A stretch of DNA of 64,000 nucleotides, from NCBI GenBank assembly GCA_902574695.1, contig CACGON010000002.1, positions 45,001-109,000 of the forward strand, read 5' to 3'. Shown one piece after another: positions 45,523 through 55,092 of the stretch. The notes below the pieces were generated by a model. That model saw only the letters and a program-made list of their open reading frames with translations. It did not search any database and was not told the DNA's origin. The position numbers and the translations under genes are program-made. Each line of letters begins with the position of its first letter. The stretch's first letter is position 1. This DNA comes from an uncultured Pelagibacteraceae bacterium. Lineage in GTDB: Bacteria; Pseudomonadota; Alphaproteobacteria; Pelagibacterales; Pelagibacteraceae.

Positions 45523-47058
45523 TTAAGCATGGGGAAAAATAATCTCAATTTTTGCACCCTTTTTATTCAAATTATTGCCTGCGATGATTTTCCCACCATG
45601 TAAATCTATAAGATTTTTTACTATATTAAGACCTAAACCAGAATGTTCACCAAATTTTTCAGGTCTATTACTGTAAAACCTGTTAAAAATTTTAGTTGTA
45701 TCTTTTTCTTTAAAACCAACTCCCTCATCAATAACATCAAGTGTAACATTTTTATTTTTATCTTTACTAAGCTTTACGATTATTTCTTGATTATCTTTAC
45801 TAAATGAAATTGAATTCTCTAAAAGGTTCGCTAAAATTTGCTCAATTCTATTTTCAATTCCATATATTTCGTATTTTTTATATTGACTATCAAGCTCTAA
45901 GGATATCTTAATGCCTCTTTTTGGTAAGTAGATACTATTGAAGTCATCAACCACAGAATTTACTATTTCTTTTAAATCAATTTTTTTCATTTGTTCTTTA
46001 GTAATTGCAACTTCATCTTTTAACATTTGAGAGTAGTCTGTTATAAGTCGCTCAATCCTCTCTACATCATGGCTTAGAATATTAACTAGTTTATCTCTTT
46101 GGATTTTATCATCAGTTTCAGATATAATTTCGGAAGCACTTTTTAATGAAGCTAAAGGATTTCTTATCTCGTGCACTAAATCAGTCGAAAAATTTTCAGC
46201 AGTATTTGCTCTACTCTGTAATTCTTGTGTCATATCGTCTAGTGAGTTTGTTAATATTCCAAGTTCATCATTTCTTTTTTTAAGATTTTCAATTTTTGTT
46301 TTTTTCTTACTTTTGCTTTTAATAATTCTTGTATAATCAACCAAATTTCCAATTGGCTTTAAAAAAAATCTGTTAAGAACAATCGAAAATACTAGAATTA
46401 CAATAGCAACTAAAACTGCAGTTCTAATTATAAATATTTTTCTTTCATCAATAGCTGTTTTAATTTCATTCGAATTTTCAGATATTAAAATATACCCAAC
46501 ATTTTCTTTATTTAATGAAACATTTTTAATAGTTGTTAAAACATATCTGTCATAAAATGCCTGTGTAAATGTATAAGGTCTTCCAAAGTCCCGTGAACTT
46601 GAATAATTATTTACAATTTCAGTAGTTGTTAATATTTTATTTCCTTGGATGTCTTTTTTTTCGTCAACTTCAGTCTTTTTTTCCTTCGATAAATCCTCAA
46701 ACTCAACAACGTCTAATCTTTGAGAAAATGATCGAGGATCTAAATCTAAGGTATCAGTATCAGCAATTAGATTATTCTTTAAGTCAACAAATATAACTCT
46801 ATCTAAGTTTTGAAATAAAAAACGAGTAGATAGTAAAAATTTCTTTATATCTTCTTCATTAAATTGAATATCTAATCTTTTTATATGATCAATAGTATTA
46901 TCGATAACTCTTATATGATTTGAAGTTTTTTTTTTAATTAATCCCGGCTGTATACTTTTCAAATATACAATAGTAAGTATTCCAATAAATATAAAGACAA
47001 TAAGATTAATAAAAAGAAATTTTCTTAATATCGAAAGGTCCTTTATTATTGATAGCAT
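45523..47058 (-). CDS. chvG: Sensor histidine kinase, ChvG-like
   Basis: Membrane sensor of 511 residues, the likely partner of the ChvI-like regulator 2 nt upstream. Two membrane segments (about 14-33 and 208-230) flank a periplasmic domain of about 175 residues. A HAMP region follows, then the HisKA domain with phospho-acceptor H296 in LVHEIRNPLASL. The HATPase domain has an N box (LANLLENSISFS), DEGVGF and GLGLNIVK. In rhizobia ChvG responds to acid and envelope stress; the signal here is unknown. Confidence 0.9.
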   Translation of the reverse strand: MLSIIKDLSILRKFLFINLIVFIFIGILTIVYLKSIQPGLIKKKTSNHIRVIDNTIDHIKRLDIQFNEEDIKKFLLSTRFLFQNLDRVIFVDLKNNLIADTDTLDLDPRSFSQRLDVVEFEDLSKEKKTEVDEKKDIQGNKILTTTEIVNNYSSSRDFGRPYTFTQAFYDRYVLTTIKNVSLNKENVGYILISENSNEIKTAIDERKIFIIRTAVLVAIVILVFSIVLNRFFLKPIGNLVDYTRIIKSKSKKKTKIENLKKRNDELGILTNSLDDMTQELQSRANTAENFSTDLVHEIRNPLASLKSASEIISETDDKIQRDKLVNILSHDVERIERLITDYSQMLKDEVAITKEQMKKIDLKEIVNSVVDDFNSIYLPKRGIKISLELDSQYKKYEIYGIENRIEQILANLLENSISFSKDNQEIIVKLSKDKNKNVTLDVIDEGVGFKEKDTTKIFNRFYSNRPEKFGEHSGLGLNIVKNLIDLHGGKIIAGNNLNKKGAKIEIIFPHA

Positions 47059-47060
47059 AA

Positions 47061-47762
47061 TTAACTAACATTCCACCTGTAGCCACTTCCATAGCGAGTT
47101 TCTATTGCGGAAAAACTTGTATCAACCTTTTTAAACTTTTTTCTAATTCTCTTTACATGGCTATCAATGGTTCTATCTTCAATATCTGTATCTTCTCTAT
47201 AGGCAATATCCATTAGCTGAGATCTCTCTTTGATTATACCAGGTCTTTTTGCTAACTCTTGCACAATTAAAAATTCTGTTGTTGTGAGCTTATCTGGAAG
47301 TTGTTTACCACCCCACTCACATTCTAGTTGTGAAGGATCAAGTTTAAGTTTTCCATGAGAAATAATATTTTTATTTTCTTCAATGTTACTTTGAGTTTTT
47401 TTCCTTAATTGTACTCTGATCCTCTCGATTAAGACTTTAATAGAAAACCCCCCTGATTTTTTTACAAAATCATCTGCTCCTAATTTTAGACCTAAAAGTT
47501 CATCAATTTCATCATCTTTGGATGTCAAAAATATAACTGGCATTGATGTTTTTTTTCTTAATTTTTTTAATAACTCTTCGCCATCCATTTTCGGCATTTT
47601 AATATCAATTATTGCTAAATCAGGAGGTTGTCTTGTAAGTCCAATTAAAGCACTTTCACCATCTAAATAAGTTTGAACTTTAAAACCCTCTTTCTCTAAA
47701 GCTATGCTTATACTTGTAAGTATATTTCTATCATCGTCAATAAGGGCAATTGTTTGAGTCAT
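47061..47762 (-). CDS. chvI: OmpR-family response regulator, ChvI-like
   Basis: DNA-binding regulator of 233 residues. The receiver domain has D10 and D11 (ALIDDDRN), the phosphorylation site D53 (IIDIKMPKMDG), T80 and K101. The winged-helix output domain (about 130-230) ends with IETRYGSGYRWN. The order chvI-chvG is normal; the hprK and PTS genes that usually follow in alphaproteobacteria are absent, and ahcY comes next. Confidence 0.91.
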   Translation of the reverse strand: MTQTIALIDDDRNILTSISIALEKEGFKVQTYLDGESALIGLTRQPPDLAIIDIKMPKMDGEELLKKLRKKTSMPVIFLTSKDDEIDELLGLKLGADDFVKKSGGFSIKVLIERIRVQLRKKTQSNIEENKNIISHGKLKLDPSQLECEWGGKQLPDKLTTTEFLIVQELAKRPGIIKERSQLMDIAYREDTDIEDRTIDSHVKRIRKKFKKVDTSFSAIETRYGSGYRWNVS

Positions 47763-47811
47763 TAATACTATTAAAAATACTAAATTGTTCTAATTTGGGC
47801 AAGAAATCTAA

Positions 47812-50583
47812 TTAATGAAGTATGCCCCAATTTTCTCCAGTATTTACGTCTACTGTCAAAGGAGTTGAAAATGTGTGCAAATCACTATCTTTAACACCCA
47901 TCATTTCCTCTACAATCAATTTAACCAATTTTTTTTCTTCACTTATTGGTATTTCAAAAATAAGTTCGTCATGTATCTGAAGCAAAATCTTACAATCCTT
48001 AATTTTATTTTGATAAAATCTACTATTTAATCTGATCATAGCCAATCTCATGATTTCAGATGCTGATCCTTGTATTGGTGCATTAATTGCTGCCCTCTCT
48101 TGAAAGTTTCTAACATTAAAATTTTTATCATTTATTCCAGGTATATGACTTCTTCTTCCAAAAATATTATTCACATAACCACTTTTTCTACAAAACTTTA
48201 TTGTTTTATTCATATAATCCTTAATCTCTGGAAATTTGAAAAAATAAGATTGTAAAAATTCTTGTGCTTCTTGGTTTGAAACCATTATTTGTTTAGCTAA
48301 GCCATATTGAGATATGCCGTAAATAATTCCAAAATTAATTGCCTTTGCTTTTCTTCTCATTTCATTGGTTATTTTTTTTATATCACAATTAAATATTTGA
48401 CTTGCTGTTAGTGAATGAATGTCTTGATTATTTTTAAATGCTTTTTTTAATTCTTTTACATCTGCAAGATCAGCCAGTATTCTCATTTCAATTTGATTAT
48501 AATCCGCAGAAATTAATTTCTTTCCTTTTCCAGCTATAAACGATTTTCTTATCTCTTTACCATCATCTGTTTTAATTGGAATATTTTGTAAATTTGGATC
48601 ACTAGATGCAAGCCTACCAGTTGTAGTTGCTGCTAAAAGGAAAGATGTATGAACTCTTTTTGTTTTAGGATTTATATGTTCTTGCAAAGAGTCAGAATAA
48701 GTATTTTTTAATTTTGATATTTGTCTCCAATCCAAAACAAGCTTTGGTAATTCGTTTCCTTTAAAAGCCAAATCTTCTAGAACCGATGCACTTGTGGCAA
48801 AACTTCCTTTTTTTGTTTTTTTAAGAGTTGAAATCTTAAGATCGTTATACATAATTTCACCTAATTGCTTTGTAGATGCAATATTGAACTCTTTTTTTGA
48901 TATTTTGAAAATTTGTTTTTCTAATTCTTTTATTTTTTTTTCAAACTTTTTTGAAAGTATTTTCAGGTATTGATCGTCTACTTTGATACCTTCTATTTCC
49001 ATACTCGCTAAAATTTTTATTAAAGGTTTTTCAAATAACTCATAAATGTTTACTAGTTTTTCCTTATTAAGAGTAGTTTTTAAAATTTTATATAACCTTA
49101 AAGTTATATCTGCGTCCTCTGCTGCGTATTCAAGGGCTTTTTTAACATCAACATCTCTAAAATTAATTTGTTTTTTACCTGTCCCAACTAAGTCTTTGTA
49201 AGAAATCGGTTTATGATCTAAATGTATTTCTGACAATGTATCCATATTATGTCGATTTTTGCCTGCATCTAATACATATGAAATCAACATAGTGTCTTCT
49301 AATGTATTTAAGGTAATTCCATTGTGAAAAAAAATTATAAAGTCAAATTTAATATTTTGTCCGATTTTTTTAACTGAGTGATCTTCTAATATTGGTCTAA
49401 GTTTATTAAGAACTTTTTTTTTATCAAGACATTTTCCTTTTGAATGAGAAATTGGAATATAACAAGCTTTGCCAATTTTTGTTGATAAAGAAATCCCTAC
49501 AAGCTCTGCTTGATGGGGATCAAGTGATGTAGTTTCTGTATCAATAGCAAACTCACCTTTTTCCTCTGCTTCTGTGATCCACTCATCTAATTCTTCAATT
49601 TCTCTGATTAATTTATAATTCTTAGTATCAATTTTTTTATGTTTGCTTGATAAATTGGTCTCAATATTATCTTTAAGTTTTGGTTCTCCATAAGTTGAAA
49701 TAGCACTACTTAATAGTCTATTAAATTCCATCTCTCTTAAAAAATTAAATAGTTTATCTTTATCAACATCCTTTAAGACAAAATTTTCTAATTTTTCTTT
49801 TACAGGTACATCCTTTTTTAAAGTTACCAATTTTTTACTTATTATTGCTTTATCTTTATTTTCTAATATTGATTCTCTTCTTTTATTTTGTTTAATTTCA
49901 CCTGCTTTTTTTAAAAGAGTTTCTAGATTTCCATATTTATTTATAAGCTCTGCTGCAGTCTTTATACCAATGCCAGGCACACCAGGAACATTATCGCTAC
50001 TATCTCCTGCGAGTGATTGAACATCAATAACTTTATCCGCCGTTACACCAAATTTATTTAATACATCATCATCAACAATAAATTTATTCTTCATTGGGTC
50101 GTATATTCGCACACCTTTTTTATAAAGTTGCATTAAGTCTTTGTCAGACGATACGATTGTTACTTTAGCTCCAACTTTAAGTATTTGCTCAACATAAGTT
50201 GCTATTAAATCATCTGCCTCATAATTTAACATCTCGATGGATGGCAAATTAAATGCAAGAACTGATTTTCTTATAAATTCAAACTGTGGAATTAAATCAT
50301 CTGGTGCATCTGATCTATTGCCTTTGTAGTCGCTATATATTTCATTTCTAAAATTTTTTCTTGCAGAGTCAAATATAACTGCAAAATGTGACGGCTTTTC
50401 TAAATTTTCTCTTGATTTAGAATCTTCTAGTAACTTAAATAACATGCTACAAAATCCGCTCACGGCACCTGTTGGCATCCCGTCACTTTTTCGTGTTAAG
50501 GGTGGTAATGCGTAATAAGCTCTGAATATATATCCCGATCCATCTATCAAATAAAAATGGTCTGTTTTTTTTATTTTATTCAT
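47812..50583 (-). CDS. polA: DNA polymerase I
   Basis: Repair and Okazaki-fragment polymerase of 923 residues with three parts. The 5'-3' exonuclease (about 1-300) starts with LIDGSGYIFRAYYA. The proofreading exonuclease (about 325-515) keeps its metal residues: DTETTS, GQNIKFD and YAAEDAD. The polymerase domain has motif A SADYNQIEMRILA, motif B RRKAKAINFGIIYG and motif C LLQIHDELIFE. So all three activities should be present. Divergent from the ABC ATPase gene over 48 nt. Confidence 0.97.
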   Translation of the reverse strand: MNKIKKTDHFYLIDGSGYIFRAYYALPPLTRKSDGMPTGAVSGFCSMLFKLLEDSKSRENLEKPSHFAVIFDSARKNFRNEIYSDYKGNRSDAPDDLIPQFEFIRKSVLAFNLPSIEMLNYEADDLIATYVEQILKVGAKVTIVSSDKDLMQLYKKGVRIYDPMKNKFIVDDDVLNKFGVTADKVIDVQSLAGDSSDNVPGVPGIGIKTAAELINKYGNLETLLKKAGEIKQNKRRESILENKDKAIISKKLVTLKKDVPVKEKLENFVLKDVDKDKLFNFLREMEFNRLLSSAISTYGEPKLKDNIETNLSSKHKKIDTKNYKLIREIEELDEWITEAEEKGEFAIDTETTSLDPHQAELVGISLSTKIGKACYIPISHSKGKCLDKKKVLNKLRPILEDHSVKKIGQNIKFDFIIFFHNGITLNTLEDTMLISYVLDAGKNRHNMDTLSEIHLDHKPISYKDLVGTGKKQINFRDVDVKKALEYAAEDADITLRLYKILKTTLNKEKLVNIYELFEKPLIKILASMEIEGIKVDDQYLKILSKKFEKKIKELEKQIFKISKKEFNIASTKQLGEIMYNDLKISTLKKTKKGSFATSASVLEDLAFKGNELPKLVLDWRQISKLKNTYSDSLQEHINPKTKRVHTSFLLAATTTGRLASSDPNLQNIPIKTDDGKEIRKSFIAGKGKKLISADYNQIEMRILADLADVKELKKAFKNNQDIHSLTASQIFNCDIKKITNEMRRKAKAINFGIIYGISQYGLAKQIMVSNQEAQEFLQSYFFKFPEIKDYMNKTIKFCRKSGYVNNIFGRRSHIPGINDKNFNVRNFQERAAINAPIQGSASEIMRLAMIRLNSRFYQNKIKDCKILLQIHDELIFEIPISEEKKLVKLIVEEMMGVKDSDLHTFSTPLTVDVNTGENWGILH

Positions 50584-50631
50584 AAAATTCTTAGCTTAAT
50601 TAATTAGTATGTTATAAATGTATAATTCATT

Positions 50632-51561
50632 ATGGAAAAAAAAACCGTTTTATCAGTAAAAAATTTAAGCAAAATTTATTCAAAAAATGGAACATCTACA
50701 ATTAATGCACTAAATAATTTAAACTTAGAGGTGAAAGAGGGAGAAATTTTTGGTCTTTTAGGTCCAAATGGTGCTGGAAAATCTACATTTATAAATATTT
50801 TGGCTGGGACTGTTATTAAAACATCTGGAGAAGTTAATGTTTGGGGTTTCAATCTAGATAAAAATCCAAGGCAAGTTAGGGCTTCTATCGGAATAGTTCC
50901 ACAAGAAGTTAATTTGGATCCTTTTTTTAGTCCTAGAAAATTACTTGAATTGCTTGCCGGTATGTATGGAATAAAAAAAAAAGATCGTATTACCGATGAT
51001 ATACTTAAATTAGTTTCTCTTGATAAGCAGGCAAATAGTTATGCAAGAAGTTTATCTGGTGGTATGAAGAGAAGATTATTAATCGCTAAAGCACTAGTAC
51101 ATCAACCACCAATAATATTTTTAGATGAGCCAACTGCTGGTGTTGATTTAGAATTAAGACAAAACCTTTGGGAAAATGTAAAACTTCTTAATAATCAAGG
51201 GGTAACAATAATTTTAACAACTCATTATTTAGCTGAAGCTGAGGAAATGTGCAATAGAATTGGAATTCTTAATAAAGGAAACTTAGTAGCTTTAGACAGT
51301 ACGAGAAATCTAATTAACAAGTTTCAAACTAAAATTGTTACTTTCACAATTGATAAAATGCTAGATCTCAATAAAATAAGTCTCGATACTTTAAAAGTAA
51401 TATCAAATAATAACGAAAAAGTAACAGTATCATATGATAAAAGTAAGATAAAAATTGAGGATATTATTTTACATTTTTCAAACCAAAATATAAAAATATT
51501 AGATATAACTACTGATGATGCGGATATTGAAGATGTTTATCTAGGCCTAACAAAAAGCTAG
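50632..51561 (+). CDS. ABC transporter ATP-binding protein (YadG-like, ABC-2 exporter type)
   Basis: ATPase of 309 residues with Walker A GPNGAGKST (about 44-52), signature SLSGGMKRR, Walker B IIFLDEPTAGVD and the switch histidine in LTTHYLAEAEE. The last 80 or so residues are the extra C-terminal domain found in exporter ATPases. No permease lies next to it; bioY follows after 30 nt but does not use this type of ATPase. The permease at 22813-23625 is the natural candidate partner. TATAAT lies 5 nt before the ATG. Confidence 0.92.
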   Translation: MEKKTVLSVKNLSKIYSKNGTSTINALNNLNLEVKEGEIFGLLGPNGAGKSTFINILAGTVIKTSGEVNVWGFNLDKNPRQVRASIGIVPQEVNLDPFFSPRKLLELLAGMYGIKKKDRITDDILKLVSLDKQANSYARSLSGGMKRRLLIAKALVHQPPIIFLDEPTAGVDLELRQNLWENVKLLNNQGVTIILTTHYLAEAEEMCNRIGILNKGNLVALDSTRNLINKFQTKIVTFTIDKMLDLNKISLDTLKVISNNNEKVTVSYDKSKIKIEDIILHFSNQNIKILDITTDDADIEDVYLGLTKS

Positions 51562-51591
51562 ATAATTGAATTAAAAATAGTATTATAAAAT

Positions 51592-52143
51592 ATGCAATTA
51601 GTAAAAAATTTATATAACATTAAAATTTTAAAGTTAGCTTCTATTATAATTCTAGGTTCTTTAATTTTAACTATCTCTGCTAAAATTAAAATACCTTTTT
51701 ATCCAGTTCCTATGACCATGCAAACTTTTGTAGTAGTACTATTAGGTATCGCTTTTGGTTCAAAAATTGCCTTAGCAACTGTTGGTCTTTATTTGCTTGA
51801 AGGAATATTTGGTTTACCAGTATTTTCGAATTCTCCAGAAAAAGGAGTTGGACTAGTTTATTTTACTGGACCAACTATGGGATACTTGATTGGTTTTTTA
51901 TTTGCCTCTTATTTTGCTGGATACCTAAATTTAAAAACTAACATTTTAATGATTTTTATAAAATTAGTTTTTTCAGTATCATTTATTTATTTTTTTGGTT
52001 TAATTTGGTTAGGAGTTTTAATTGGATGGGACAAACCTATAATTGAACTTGGTGCTCTACCATTCTTATATGCAGAATTATTCAAAATATTGTTACTAAC
52101 TTTTCTGGCAAAAAATATCTTAAAAGTTAGGAACTTTATTTAG
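51592..52143 (+). CDS. bioY: BioY family biotin transporter
   Basis: S-component of a biotin uptake system; 183 residues with about six membrane helices. The N-terminal motif KIPFYPVPMTMQTFVVVLLG (about 33-52) and GPTMGYLIGF are hallmarks. No BioM or BioN is nearby, and solitary BioY can import biotin or share an ECF module. It implies dependence on external biotin or salvage. Its end overlaps the convergent actR gene by 8 nt. Confidence 0.92.
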   Translation: MQLVKNLYNIKILKLASIIILGSLILTISAKIKIPFYPVPMTMQTFVVVLLGIAFGSKIALATVGLYLLEGIFGLPVFSNSPEKGVGLVYFTGPTMGYLIGFLFASYFAGYLNLKTNILMIFIKLVFSVSFIYFFGLIWLGVLIGWDKPIIELGALPFLYAELFKILLLTFLAKNILKVRNFI

Positions 52144-52690
52144 GTGATCTTTTAGACAGAATTCTTTGAAGAGTTCTTCTATGCATTTTTAATCTTCTTG
52201 CCGTCTCAGAAACGTTTCTATTACAAAGTTCAAATACTCGATGAATATGTTCCCATTTGACCCTGTCCGCCGACATTGGATTTTCTGGAGGTTGTGCTTT
52301 TGTTTTTGGATCTGCTAATAGTGCTTTTTCAACATCCTCTGCATCTGCAGGTTTTGCAAGATAGTCAATTGCACCTTCTTTGATAGCTGCTACCGCTGTA
52401 GGTATATTTCCATAGCCAGTAAGCATTATAATTCTACTATTAGGGTTAGATTTTTGTATCTCTTTTACAACCTCTAGCCCATTACCGTCACCCAGTCTTA
52501 AATCAACTACAGCAAATGCAGGTTTATTCAATTTTACACTATCTATACCAGCTTTTACACCCTGGGCTTGTGATACTGCAAAACCCTTTTTTTCCATCGC
52601 TCTAGCTAATCTCTCTCTAAAAGGATTATCATCATCTACTATCAGTAGAGATTTGTCGTTAAAATCGGTTATTTTTTGTAAATTTGTCAT
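52136..52690 (-). CDS. actR: Response regulator of the ActR/RegA/PrrA family
   Basis: Global redox/energy regulator in alphaproteobacteria. The receiver has D19, D20 (LLIVDDDNPFRERL) and the phosphorylation site D63 (VVDLRLGDGNGLEVV). A Pro-rich hinge follows (about 125-135). The Fis-type HTH at the end (NVSETARRLKMHRRTLQRIL) is almost invariant in the family. I chose ATG 52690 (MTNLQKIT), 184 residues; an ATG at 52726 adds 12 atypical residues. The RegB kinase is not nearby. Confidence 0.93.
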   Translation of the reverse strand: MTNLQKITDFNDKSLLIVDDDNPFRERLARAMEKKGFAVSQAQGVKAGIDSVKLNKPAFAVVDLRLGDGNGLEVVKEIQKSNPNSRIIMLTGYGNIPTAVAAIKEGAIDYLAKPADAEDVEKALLADPKTKAQPPENPMSADRVKWEHIHRVFELCNRNVSETARRLKMHRRTLQRILSKRSPK

Positions 52691-52764
52691 TAGCGAGTTA
52701 TATAAGCACCTTGTCTTAAATTTCAATGGTCTAAAGGCGGTGGATAAATACTTAAAATAAGTAC

Positions 52765-52793
52765 TTTACATTGGTTAACATATCTCATAATCA
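52765..52793 (+). promoter_or_regulatory. Candidate promoter of the polyamine operon
   Basis: TTTACA (52765-52770), 17 bases, TAATCA (52788-52793). Transcription would start near 52800, eight bases before the hairpin at 52808-52834. The -35 matches well, the -10 less so. Confidence 0.45.
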
Positions 52794-52807
52794 GACTCTT
52801 AAATTAC

Positions 52808-52839
52808 AAATTTGCATATAAGATATGCAAATTTTTTTT
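52808..52839 (+). terminator. Terminator-like hairpin in the leader of the decarboxylase gene (possible attenuator)
   Basis: AAATTTGCATAT (52808-52819) and ATATGCAAATTT (52823-52834) form a 12-bp perfect stem with a 3-nt loop, followed by T5 (52835-52839). It lies 27 nt upstream of the ATG and directly before a second T-run and the Shine-Dalgarno AGGGG (52854-52858). The divergent actR gene needs no terminator here, so the hairpin must lie in the leader. Control by premature termination is inferred. Confidence 0.55.
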
Positions 52840-52865
52840 GTTAAATTTTTTTTAGGGGCTAAGAA

Positions 52866-54044
52866 ATGGAAAAATTTAAAAGTGTTGATAGGCTTGTTAG
52901 TCAACTTAAACCATCTAATCCAGTTTACTGCATTAGGGGAAACTCGTTAAAAAAAGCTTCAAATTTTTTTCAAGAAAATTTCAAAGGCAGAATACTTTAT
53001 GCGGTAAAAACTAATCCAAATAAATTTGTTTTAAAAACCTTATTTGACTCAGGAATTAAAAACTTCGATATCGCCTCAATTAAAGAAATCCAAACAATAA
53101 AAGAAATTGCTCCCGAGGCAACATGTCATTATATGAATACTGTTAAAAGTAGAGAGAGTATAAAAGAAGCTTACTTTAAATACGGTATTAAGTCTTTTTC
53201 TTTAGATACAAAAGATGAACTAGTTAAAATTATAGACTCAACGAATAAAGCTAAAGATTTAGAGTTATTTGTAAGAATATCTGTATCAAACGAGCATGCT
53301 GAAATTGATTTATCCAAAAAGTTTGGAGCTGTTAATACTGAAGCTACTGGATTACTAAGATTAGCTAAACAACACGCAAAAAAAATAGGGCTTAGTTTTC
53401 ATGTTGGCTCGCAGTGTATGCACCCTATATCTTATTCAAAAGGAATTGATGAAATAAGAAATATTATTAAAAAAACAAAAATTGAACCTGACGTCATAAA
53501 TGTTGGGGGTGGTTTTCCGTCAATTTATCCTGACTTGATACCTCAGCCGCTAAAAAAATATTTTGAAGAAATAGAAAAAAGTCTTTCACAACTCAAATTA
53601 CGAAAAAAACCTGAAATTATTTGCGAACCTGGTAGAGCGTTAGTTGCTGAAAGTGGTTCTACAGTAGTTAAAGTAATTCTTAGAAAAAGACAAAAACTTT
53701 ATATAAATGATGGAACCTATGGATCTCTTTTTGATGGTGGTGCACCAAATTTAGTATTTCCATCAAGAATGATTTCTAATGGAAAAGTAATGTCCAAAAA
53801 ATTAACTGCTTTTGATTTTTATGGTCCAACTTGTGATAGCATGGATTATATGAAAGGCCCATTTGTTTTACCCAACAACATCAAAGAAGGTGATTATATT
53901 GAACTAGGACAATTAGGTGGATATGGCTTAACCTTTAGAACACAATTTAATGGTTTCTACTCTGATGATATTTATGAGTTAGAGGATAAACCAATTATGT
54001 CAATGTATGAAGGTAGTGATAATAGTGAGTTTCTTGTTGCCTAA
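52866..54044 (+). CDS. Ornithine/lysine decarboxylase, PLP fold III
   Basis: Makes putrescine (or cadaverine) from ornithine (or lysine). Fold III decarboxylase of 392 residues: PLP lysine K48 in YAVKTNP, GGGFPS (214-219) and EPGRA (254-258) bind the phosphate, and the catalytic cysteine C323 is in GPTCDS from the partner subunit. This is the size of bacterial bifunctional Orn/Lys decarboxylases. AGGGG seven bases before the ATG is a good Shine-Dalgarno. It starts a three-gene polyamine operon and its ATG is preceded by a leader hairpin. Confidence 0.9.
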   Translation: MEKFKSVDRLVSQLKPSNPVYCIRGNSLKKASNFFQENFKGRILYAVKTNPNKFVLKTLFDSGIKNFDIASIKEIQTIKEIAPEATCHYMNTVKSRESIKEAYFKYGIKSFSLDTKDELVKIIDSTNKAKDLELFVRISVSNEHAEIDLSKKFGAVNTEATGLLRLAKQHAKKIGLSFHVGSQCMHPISYSKGIDEIRNIIKKTKIEPDVINVGGGFPSIYPDLIPQPLKKYFEEIEKSLSQLKLRKKPEIICEPGRALVAESGSTVVKVILRKRQKLYINDGTYGSLFDGGAPNLVFPSRMISNGKVMSKKLTAFDFYGPTCDSMDYMKGPFVLPNNIKEGDYIELGQLGGYGLTFRTQFNGFYSDDIYELEDKPIMSMYEGSDNSEFLVA

Positions 54045-55088
54045 ATGTCTGATAAAAAAAATTTAGGTCATAATAGTAAAAAAGATTTTCTAAAAAATCC
54101 TGTAGAGCATATTGATATTACTTCATTCGACTCTCGAAAAATAATTTCATCAATGGAAAAGATGTCATTTGTCTCAAGAGAAACCGCAAATGCAGCAAAT
54201 ATTTATAATGAAATGTTGAAAGATAAAGATTGTACAATTTTTTTAACATTAGCTGGCTCAACATCGGCTGCGGGGTGTATGAATATTTATAAAGATTTGG
54301 TCAAATATAATATGGTAGATGCTATAGTTGCTACAGGTGCATCTATAATTGATATGGATTTTTTTGAAGCTCTAGGTTTCAAGCATTATCAAGGATCACA
54401 ATTTCAAGATGACAAAGAATTGAGGAAAAATTATATTGATAGAATTTATGACACATACATTGATGAAGATGAATTACAAATTTGTGATAAGAAAATATGT
54501 GAAATTGCAGACAATTTAGAACCCAGAAGTTATACATCTAGAGAGTTTATTCAGGAAATGGGTAAGTATTTAAAAGAAAATTCAAAAAAGAAGGATTCAT
54601 TGATTGAAACAGCCTACAATAATAATGTGCCCATATTCTGCCCAGCATTCACAGACTCTAGTGCTGGATTTGGTTTAGTAATTCATCAAGAAAAAAATCC
54701 AAAAAAACATATTACAATAGACTCTATTCGAGAATTCAGAGAATTAACTGAAATTAAAATAAAGTCTAAGGGTTCTGGATTATTTATGATTGGGGGTGGA
54801 GTTCCGAAGAATTTCATTCAGGATACTGTTATTTGTGCAGAGTTACTTGGTAAAGATGTTGAAATGCATAAATACGCTGTACAGATTACTGTTGCCGACT
54901 CAAGAGATGGTGCTTGTAGTAGCTCTACACTAAAAGAAGCAAGTTCATGGGGTAAAGTTGATGTAACTAAAGAACAAATGGTTTTTGCCGAAGCAACAAG
55001 TGTATTACCTTTAATTGCTAGTGATGCTTATCATAAAGGTGAGTGGAAAAATAGAGAAAGAAAAAACTACTCAAAAATATTTAAATAA
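54045..55088 (+). CDS. Deoxyhypusine synthase-like protein
   Basis: Protein of 347 residues of the deoxyhypusine synthase family. The active-site lysine is K255 in GGGVPKNF, equivalent to the Lys that carries the aminobutyl group; VATGASIIDMD (about 95-105) and EASSWGKVD (about 298-306) belong to the NAD and substrate sites. Bacteria have no eIF5A, so related bacterial enzymes are thought to make polyamines such as homospermidine from putrescine or spermidine. Position between a decarboxylase and an agmatinase supports that. ATG follows the upstream stop directly. Confidence 0.87.
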   Translation: MSDKKNLGHNSKKDFLKNPVEHIDITSFDSRKIISSMEKMSFVSRETANAANIYNEMLKDKDCTIFLTLAGSTSAAGCMNIYKDLVKYNMVDAIVATGASIIDMDFFEALGFKHYQGSQFQDDKELRKNYIDRIYDTYIDEDELQICDKKICEIADNLEPRSYTSREFIQEMGKYLKENSKKKDSLIETAYNNNVPIFCPAFTDSSAGFGLVIHQEKNPKKHITIDSIREFRELTEIKIKSKGSGLFMIGGGVPKNFIQDTVICAELLGKDVEMHKYAVQITVADSRDGACSSSTLKEASSWGKVDVTKEQMVFAEATSVLPLIASDAYHKGEWKNRERKNYSKIFK

Positions 55089-55092
55089 AAAA

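Noticed and set aside
55015-55092. Upstream ATG for the agmatinase
   Set aside because: These 26 codons are the 3' end of the DHS-like gene in another frame; GTG 55093 gives the normal N-terminus.
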